A DNA stretch of 64,000 bases from Cylicocyclus nassatus (taxonomy: Eukaryota; Nematoda; Chromadorea; Rhabditida; Strongylidae), in the NCBI GenBank assembly GCA_958299035.1, contig CATQJL010000112.1, positions 3,704,123 to 3,768,122 on the forward strand, given 5' to 3'. The notes under the pieces are model-generated. The model did no database searches, was not told the DNA's origin, and saw only the letters and a list, made by a program, of their open reading frames with translations. Both the position numbers and the translations under genes were made by a program. Below, piece by piece: positions 56,743 through 64,000 of the stretch. Each line of letters opens with the position of its first letter. Within the stretch, counting starts at the first letter, position 1.

Positions 56743-58039
56743 GGAGTAGAAAATCTCATGTCGGAGGCTTTGAGGATTAGGCAAGAAGAACCATAGCTTA
56801 GCTCTCGAGACCAGGAAAAAAATTGCAAATCACGCTTTAAATCGTATCGATTAGATAGATTTTCTCACTTCTTTGAATTTCAATACAAGTCAAAAGATGC
56901 TGATAAAGCCGTATAGTACACTGAAGCAGGTTAGCTTGAGGTCAAGCACACGTTGTTAAAAAACGCTCCCCCCCCCCCGCCTTTACGCCGTTATCTGAAC
57001 GACCTTTCTTCCTCCTTCATCTCCAGAAACGATCCTTCTTTCTCCTTTACCTCCAGGATCTCGAGAAGTGACATTTTGAATAGGAGTCAGCCTAGTCAAG
57101 AAGTTTTTGGTTTTCCAAATTGTGTAGATACAATTTTCTGCTACTGCACATGATCACATAGTACAGCAGCTTGAGTGATTATCGATAAAAATTCATTAAA
57201 ATGCTGTTTTTTGTCAATGCCAAGAGAGATAAGGCGATTGTCCGGAGGGAAACTAATGTACATAGAATTCCAAGGGCGCGCCTGAAGGGGAAGTGACCAT
57301 TGCAAGAGCCTGCTACGCCGCCGAATTTTGAAGTCAAATTGGCTGGGTCTATTTGCCTTCAAAATTCGGCAGTGGGCGCAACCCTACAAAATGTAGGATT
57401 CTCACTCTTCAGATTTGCAAGGCTTGGTTGTGGATGTGTAAAAACCGAGGCTTGGCCTCTGCCACTTATGCGCGAATTTGAACACAGTTTTGAAAATTTG
57501 GCTCATAATGAGATTTGAAGCAGAAAGATGCATAAATTATGCATCGTACCGTCATACCTGGGTTTCGATACCAGACAATGTATTAGGCTGGAAACTAAGT
57601 TCTGCAAATGGTTGCATAACTTCACTCTCTTTGGATATGGCACACTCAAACTTTGGCATTATGTAGAAGGCAATGGGAGCTACAAGAGAGCACAAATTGT
57701 CTAAATTTTAAACATGGAATAGAATAGTTTCAGGCGTTTTTCGAAAACTAGTGAAATTTGAGAATTTTTGGGGTTTCAAGCTAAAATGAAGCCTTTGGCA
57801 GCCTAGACCATGCGCAGTAATCCGGATTCGTCTATAAATTATTGCTGGAAGTTGACTCCTTTGCCCTAGTAAGAATGAAGCAAAGTTTATAAGCATGTCG
57901 AAATTTGGCGTCCTCATAAAGTTGAACGAGTCGATGTACGCAAGAGCTGCTGGGGACGACCGTCATGACTAAAGAGTCCGAAGCTCAAATTCCGCCGAAA
58001 CTTACATGGTAAAGTTATTTGACCTGACAAACGCGAATA
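56743..58039. other. unannotated stretch
   Basis: No gene. A short inverted pair GCCGAATTTTGAAG / CTTCAAAATTCGGC at 57319-57371 and a C-run at about 56971. Confidence 0.35.
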
Positions 58040-58360
58040 TCACATTCATTTGCTGAATTAACGCCTTTTCCTTGTTTAGGGTGAGACCCCATATCGTACA
58101 CCTACAGTAATCCTACAAAAAAGCCCTTATCACGCAATTTCACTATCGTTTTGGTGATCAGCGTGTAGGATAACACCCCTATGCCAAGTCTCAGCCAAAT
58201 CCGTCAAACTTTGAATTTTTCCCCTTCATACCATGCACCTACCGTAACCCTCACTGCGACGTCAGAATCTGGTAGGACAGCAGCCGCGCTTGTAGCTTAC
58301 GTAATAACCAACGCAGGGGCAAAATTTGAGTGCGCCATGTTGAGTGAGAGGGAAGTTATT
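58040..58360. repeat. fragment related to the interior units of the 33661 repeat
   Basis: Words such as CACCTACAGTAATCCTAC, GTGATCAGCGTGTAGGATAA and CACCTACCGTAACCCTC match the style and order of the units inside the long copy at 33661-35442. Confidence 0.45.
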
Positions 58361-59586
58361 GAATGAGTTGCAAAACTTAGTTTCCAACCTAATATTATGC
58401 CATACAGGCTGCTATGATGACACATTTATTGCCTGGCGTCTATTTTGAGATCTAAAAAGGAGTCAATCACCCTGATGCGCGCTGTCGAATCTCGAACATC
58501 TCACTTTTTTTGCGAAGGAGAGAGAACATCTCACTTTTTGCGAAGGGGAGAGTTAAGAAGGAGATGTACTCATCAGATGTGTCAGCGCTGAATGCGATGG
58601 CCTGACTTGCCTGTTGCCATGATGTCAGAAATAAGCATTTGCAACTTCGTGCGAATGCTTATACATGTTTAAGTAATCTTATATTATAGTTCGCAGAACG
58701 GCAGATAAGGCATTGGATTACTTTAAATTCCTACAAATAACTCCGCTTTTCAAGCCAAATAAGGCCCTACAGATACGTTCGCCCTACGGATAAGTCCTTT
58801 TTCTTTTCACCATAACTACCCTAGAATCTTGTCAGATAAGTCCGAGGACTATCACATAAGTTCGGACTACGGACATACTTTTTTGCAGACGAAGACGTAT
58901 TTGATAAGAGGCTCTATTTGTGAGATTTTAGAATACTTTTGATACAAACTTTTCATTTCTGTTGAGTTTGGGGCTACGCACACACATTAAACCCAGACAA
59001 CCAAGAAAATGGCAATGAAGGCAGCTAAGCAGAGTTACTAGAAGCATCTCTGCTTGCCTTTCATCTCCAAGGGTTTTATTCATACGTTGAATCAAGCCCA
59101 GCTAAAAAACGAAGTGTCTTGATGAACACTTCCCTAATGAACTAAAAAAGATTGTGAAGGAGATCGTGACTCACGAGATTAAACTGAATAATATGCCCCT
59201 TATGAAAACACTGCAGACTACGCGAAATCTGGTGTCACGTGGACTAACTTCACAAAATAGTTTGCCATTTACATTAGTGAGAATCGGTCGTTCATCAATA
59301 TACTTATAAATGAGCATTTAGTAGCAAAAAATGATAACTTGATGAGCCCACTCAGAGAGCACGGAAAAGAAGAATATAACGATAACATCACGACAGAAGG
59401 CGCTGGATGTTAGCTCACGAGAAAGAAACTTTAGCAGGGAAAGCTTCAGAGGCGTTCCATTCTTGTGCGTAGCCCCAGACTCAACGTTAGAAGTGAAAGA
59501 CTACCAAGAGAAAGTCTACGAGTAATGAGTTATGTTTATGAGTAATCGAAGTAGTATTGACGCTCTGTGTGCTTCAAAATTGCTTG
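58361..59586. other. unannotated stretch
   Basis: No gene. A roughly 30-base unit AACATCTCACTTTTTGCGAA is duplicated in tandem at about 58494-58552. Confidence 0.35.
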
Positions 59587-59688
59587 TACTGAATGTTCCA
59601 AAAGATTGTGCCTACTGTTTAGTGTTGTCGTGAGGTCTGTCAAGAAATTTGGTTAGTATTTTGTAGAGCTGGCTTCAACTTAGATATA

Positions 59689-61233
59689 CAGTGCTGGCCA
59701 AAATTATAGGTCCACTCTAAAAAATGCCATAACTCACTCTGTTGTGAATGAAATTTTCCAAAATTTGGTAGAGACGTGTGTTTACCAACCTACTATCAGT
59801 CTTCAAAACGGTTCTCGTTTTCGTTTGATTATTCAAGAAAAAATTAGAAATTTTGAAAAAAAGCAGGCTTGAAGGCTGGCCAAAATTATAAGTCCACCTG
59901 GAGTTTTTACTGATTAAAGCACTTCTTAGCTCCCGAGTTTTTTTAGGTAGGCACACATCCAAAAACGTTAAACAGCTGCATTGGTCAAGCTGTGTCATAC
60001 CTCCAAAAAGAACTGACTATCTGCTTTTTTGCCTTGAAGATGCACTCACATGTATTTCGCCCCACAAACCTGCGTTGAGTGAGAAATTCTGCAGTTTCTC
60101 AGCTGGATCGGAAGGGACGGGGTTTCATCTTTCTTTTGAATGCTTTTTGACGTGAGCGTTGAGGAAAAAATCCGAGTTTTTGCTGCTGAAGCAAATCTGA
60201 CATCGGCTTAATCGGCAGAGTAAGCCTCAGTTTCTGCCCTAAAACCCTCTAAACCCATTGTCATTATAACCTCAAGATATTGTAGAAGCATTTTTTACAC
60301 AAGAATAAAGCTGTTCGCCATACTCGCAAGTGTCCACAAAGCTGCCTTGCTTCTTTTTCGAAACATGAGTTGTGTGTGCAACGTAATAATGGTGTTACGC
60401 GATCCAAAATAGCTTTCCAAGTGCTACCTCACTTAGATTTTTGACAGTAATTATTTACTAGATAGTGGATACAGCATGTAGTGTATGTTAGCACATAATT
60501 CTTCTGAAAATTTTGGTCGGAGCCACAAGTAGCTTTGGTGCTTGTCGGTTTCTGCAGAGTGATTTCAGTAATTATACTCGAATGTTAGGATCTCTAGAAA
60601 GTTGTAACTATGGTATACGGACTCCCCCTCATGCCTTTACTTTACTCAATGCTTCTGAGAACATTGTAAAAGAAGTTTGAAGGCAGAAATTTGAACTCAG
60701 GATTGCAGTACTGTCAATGTCAGATTTGCTTCAGCAGCAAAAACTCGGATTTTTTCCTCAACGCTCACGTCAAAAAGCATCCAGAAGATAGATGAAACCC
60801 CGTTCCTTCCGATCCAGCTGAGAAAAAACTGCAGAATTTCTCACTCAACGCAGGTTTGTGGGGCGAAATACATGCGAGTTCATCTTCAAGGCAAAAAAGC
60901 AGATAATCAGTTCTTTTTGGAGGTATGACACAGCTTGACCAATGCAGCTGTTTAACGTTTTTGGATGTGTGCCTACCTAAAAAAATTCGGGAGCTAAGAA
61001 GTGCTTTAATCAGTAAAAACTCCAGGTGGACCTATAATTTTGGCCAGCCTTCAAGCCTGCTTTTTTCAAAATTTCTAATTTTTTCTTGAATAATCAAACG
61101 AAAACGAGAACCGTTATGAAGACTGATAGTAGGTTGGTAAACACACGTCTCTACCAAATTTTGGAAAATTTCATTCACAACAGAGTGAGTTATGGCATTA
61201 TTTAGAGTGGACCTATAATTTTGGCCAGCACTG
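59689..61233. mobile_element. fold-back Tc1-type element (CAGTGCTGGCC family), 1545 bp
   Basis: Ends CAGTGCTGGCCAAAATTATA, TA on both sides (59687-59688, 61234-61235). The arms are 515 and 517 bases (59689-60203, 60717-61233) and nearly identical. The 513-base centre is non-symmetrical and shows no coding. A second GGCTGGCCAAAATTATA lies inside each arm (59874, 61048), so the end repeat is itself duplicated. Confidence 0.85.
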
Positions 61234-61501
61234 TATAGTATGGAGTAAATCATTGATCGCTGTTCATTACTTTACGGTAGAAATTACCGGCATATGACCT
61301 CACTGTGAAAAGCCGTCGTTGTAAATAATTTCAAAAAACCTAAAAACTTGTGTGGTAGGGTTTTTAGAGACTGAGTTCAATACTCATCTTTGTACAAAAT
61401 CGTAAAACTAAAACTTTCTAGACGATGTAGCTAGATTTCTTAAAACAATAAAGGCTGCAACTGCTCATCAGGCATAACTTTGTAAGGGAGCAATATACTA
61501 A

Positions 61502-61755
61502 GGTTTCTCATAATTTTTACCGTTTTTACTACAACTGCCATGTTTTTGTATCTTCCCTTCATCTGATGTGGAAAAAAATGAGTGATGTAAAATGGCAAAC
61601 TCCGCCCTTAGACGTCCTCAGCTCCTCTCACGCATCTGATCATATTGCCCATACATACCGAACTACAATATGTATTTGTATACTTTGTAGGTGCCTCAGT
61701 TCTCGGGAAAAGCTAATGTTTAGGGTAAAAACGGTAAAAAAATTATGAGACACCC
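61502..61755. mobile_element. TA-flanked MITE, 254 bp
   Basis: Left AGGTTTCTCATAATTTTTAC and, inverted, right GGGTGTCTCATAATTTTTTT, both continuing into ACCGTTTTTAC. TA at 61500-61501 and 61756-61757. Confidence 0.6.
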
Positions 61756-61998
61756 TAATAGTGAGAGCAAAATTCATATTAAAATCAGCGATTTTACTTA
61801 GAATGTGAGAATTTTCAGGACGCTTTGTTCCCTTTCTGAAACAAAATACCCTCCATGGCTCAAAACCACTTCAAAGTTTCTAGCGTAATTCTACAATAAT
61901 AAAGAGCGATTAGCATAATGTTGATCTGAGTTGAAGCTAGCTCTACGAAATGGTACTCAGACTTTTCTAAAAACTTTATGAGACAAAAGGGATAAAAA

Positions 61999-62844
61999 TT
62001 AAAGCAGACGACACTAACTCTTTCGAAAGAGCGAAAATTTTCCATCCTGGGATAAGTGACAAACCTTTAGCTTGCAAACATTGCAAAAAAGCAGATGTTA
62101 CGGAGGGGAGAAAACTTGCACTAAACAATATCCACGTCCGAAAACTAACTTAAAAACAAACAACCAACAAATCTCAATCTTTTGCTCCTAACCAATGCAG
62201 CTGGCATACTAATGCTTTATCAGTATCCGAAATACCTGTTAGCTTCCAAAATACCTGCATCTTTGGATCATGCATCTCGCAGTTCTCTTTGAAAACTAAG
62301 ATATTGAAAGTCATTTTGAAAATGGTAGCAAACCAGCTGGAGAGAAGAGAAAGCACTGCATTACAGCACTTCATTGGTGAGTAAGAGAAACGATAGTTGG
62401 CAAGTGTTAATAACCTGCGCATTTCAGCTTCCATTTCTGCCCAAAACTTACGTAAACTTGAGGTCTTTACATACATTCATTTAAGACTGAAGAATCGAAA
62501 AGAGTTTGTTTGCTTGAGAATGGGATGAGTACATAATGAGAAAATACGTTAATATCAATAAAGAATTGCGGAGGTTAATTTCTGAGAATTTGAGAATCTC
62601 ACGTTTCACGTTTTTTTCTTGCAAGTTGAGATCAAACCATTTTTACTAAGTCTAGCATACTTTTGATTTCCTCACCACATTTTCCTTAACTATTCAGCAG
62701 GTCGTTCAATGATATATGTGCGCACTATATTGAGCCATATGTACACTTGATCTGCCTGACTAAAATATCGGCTTGTAAAAATTCTACCCATTCTCTTTTT
62801 TGAATTGTTAGTTCAAAGGAAAAGTCCTTGTGCTTGATAAACCC
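61999..62844. other. unannotated stretch
   Basis: No gene recognised; a minus-strand frame at 62174-62476 has no domain. Confidence 0.35.
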
Positions 62845-63217
62845 TACTGGCATACCGGCTTCAACCGGTCATGTCAACACCGTGATAAAAATCACCAAGC
62901 CCTATTTCCTTTTCTTTCCTTTTTCTTTTTACAATATTTCCCTGTCCCGGTCCTATTCCTATATGTCAAATCCGTGCCTCCCCTATATTTTCGCAATCAG
63001 CTTGCTCACTTACCTCCTACGCCCAACTCTCACCCTCGTAGTTCATTTTGCAAAAAATCGATAAAATTGATATCAATCACGAAAAGTAGCCTACGACGCT
63101 CGCCCCCCGCCCCGAAGTGTACGCGTACAACGTTTGGTCTAGATAGGTCCATAACTTACCTAAGATATACATAGAGATAGACATAAAAATAAGCAGACAT
63201 CAGCTTCATATATAAGA
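62845..63217 (+). repeat. TTACCCGGC...TATATAAGA repeat family, diverged copy
   Basis: CTCGTAGTTCATTTTGCAAA, AATCGATAAAATTGATATC, ACGAAAAGTAGCCTACGAC and a tail TTCATATATAAGACTT follow the order of the 19678 copy. The start is poorly preserved. Confidence 0.6.
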
Positions 63218-64000
63218 CTTCCATGAGCTTTCTTGTGCACTGAATCTAGGGTTGACCTCTACTTTTTTGTCTGCCTTTCAGAACTGCTGTAGGTGTACTG
63301 TAGATGGCAGTATGCGTAATTATAGTTGAAAAATCTGGGCTACTTCAGAAATGGCTTTGATCTCAAAAGGCAGACAACTAAAAATTTGCATGGTCATCAA
63401 TGTGTTAATAGGTCCCAACGTTAGCAATAATTCCACATGAGCACCCTTTTTAAAGCAGTCCTCTTCCACAATGACAGTTAAGAATACCTTTGCTGAATGA
63501 GGAAACACCCCAAAGAAACTAAACGCATAACGACTGTAATTGATCCATTTGCAAACATAACACCTACATAACAAATACATAATACATAACACATAACATA
63601 CTCTAGCCAAGGTTGCTGCATATCACTCACTTAAATCTGCAAACGAGGCTTTCTTAGCAAATCGTACGCAGTCTTGGAGATATCCCTTTGATACCATTGA
63701 GAGTAGGCGAATTCTTTCATTTTCCAAAGAATATTCAGGCCAAACCTCTAACTGAACATTTTCCCTAAATTAGGCTTTCCGTCCCGCCAACTTCAGTTAT
63801 GTAGTTCGAAGGGCGCATATATGTCAAAAAGGCTTTTTTAAGACCTCAAATTCTGATGTAGAGCTGAGGAAGCAAAACCCACCAAAGCTGACACGCAAAA
63901 TTTTTGTGAGATACTTACGACGTGTGCGTTATACTCGTCTTAGTTTGTGGTTCGAAATAGATGTGCGGGCGATATTCGGTCCTACAAGATCTGCACCACT
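63218..64000. other. right edge, no gene seen
   Basis: A minus-strand frame (63320-63610) includes a low-complexity ATAACACATAACATA run and is not convincing. Nothing else recognised. Confidence 0.35.

Larger units (their letters stand above)
59589..61998. mobile_element. old mariner-type MITE (51027 family) split by two insertions
   Basis: CTGAATGTTCCAAAAG at 59589 and GAGCTGGCTTCAACTTAGAT (59665-59686) match the left part of the 51027 element. The interior resumes at 61236 (ACTTTACGGTAGAAATT). The right part is at about 61870-61998 (TCTAGCGTAATTCTAC, GTTGAAGCTAGCTCTAC). The 59689-61233 and 61502-61755 elements sit inside it. Its own end repeats are degenerate. Confidence 0.55.

Overview
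The window looks like intergenic DNA from a parasitic nematode, probably a strongylid of the hookworm kind. The evidence is AT-rich DNA, roughly 50-base introns with TTTTCAG acceptors, a Penelope-like and an RTE element of the types common in hookworm assemblies, and a dense load of mariner/Tc1, hAT, PIF/Harbinger and TTAA-type MITEs. The species call is inference. Almost everything recognisable is mobile DNA. Only one multi-exon host gene candidate is reasonably supported, and nothing bacterial is present.

Layout. 0-3.2 kb: a Penelope-like reverse transcriptase fragment and an RTE reverse transcriptase pseudogene, separated by a 500-N gap whose two edges are SMART cDNA/template-switch primer sequence, an assembly artefact. 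4-7.5 kb: a long AC microsatellite, a mariner-type MITE, a decayed CR1-like LINE, a 943-bp hAT element with a perfect 8-bp target duplication, a TTAA MITE and a weak minus-strand coding remnant. 10.5-12.1 kb: two GC-rich islands. 14-20.7 kb: a Harbinger MITE, a 1.15-kb palindrome built on a mariner MITE, a 1.67-kb fold-back hAT element and a small hAT MITE. 24.5 kb: one TIR element nested inside another. 26.1-30.5 kb: a complete BEL/Pao-type LTR retrotransposon with apparently identical 413-bp LTRs. It keeps one gag-protease frame but has no reverse transcriptase, RNase H or integrase. Its leader carries seven tandem stem-loops whose base changes are partly compensatory. 30.9 kb: a 455-bp element bounded by two 24-bp perfect palindromes. 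32 kb: a mariner transposase fossil. 33.7-35.4 kb: a long copy of a family starting CTAGYTGRCTTACCCGGC and ending TTATATATAAGATT. 38.2-42.4 kb: a nearly complete CR1-like LINE on the minus strand with intact ORF1 and frameshifted ORF2. 43.5-48 kb: three consecutive fold-back elements, the last a near-perfect 1.84-kb palindrome. 51-55.1 kb: mariner MITEs, the candidate host gene (51.9-52.9 kb), and three MITEs placed end to end that share single TA dinucleotides. 59.6-62 kb: an old mariner-like MITE with two later TIR elements inserted in it.

The window reads as a transposon graveyard with a few young arrivals (the BEL element and the near-perfect palindromes). The item most worth a second look is the tandem structured RNA array in the BEL leader, which looks like a functional cis element of a trans-mobilised, gag-only retrotransposon.
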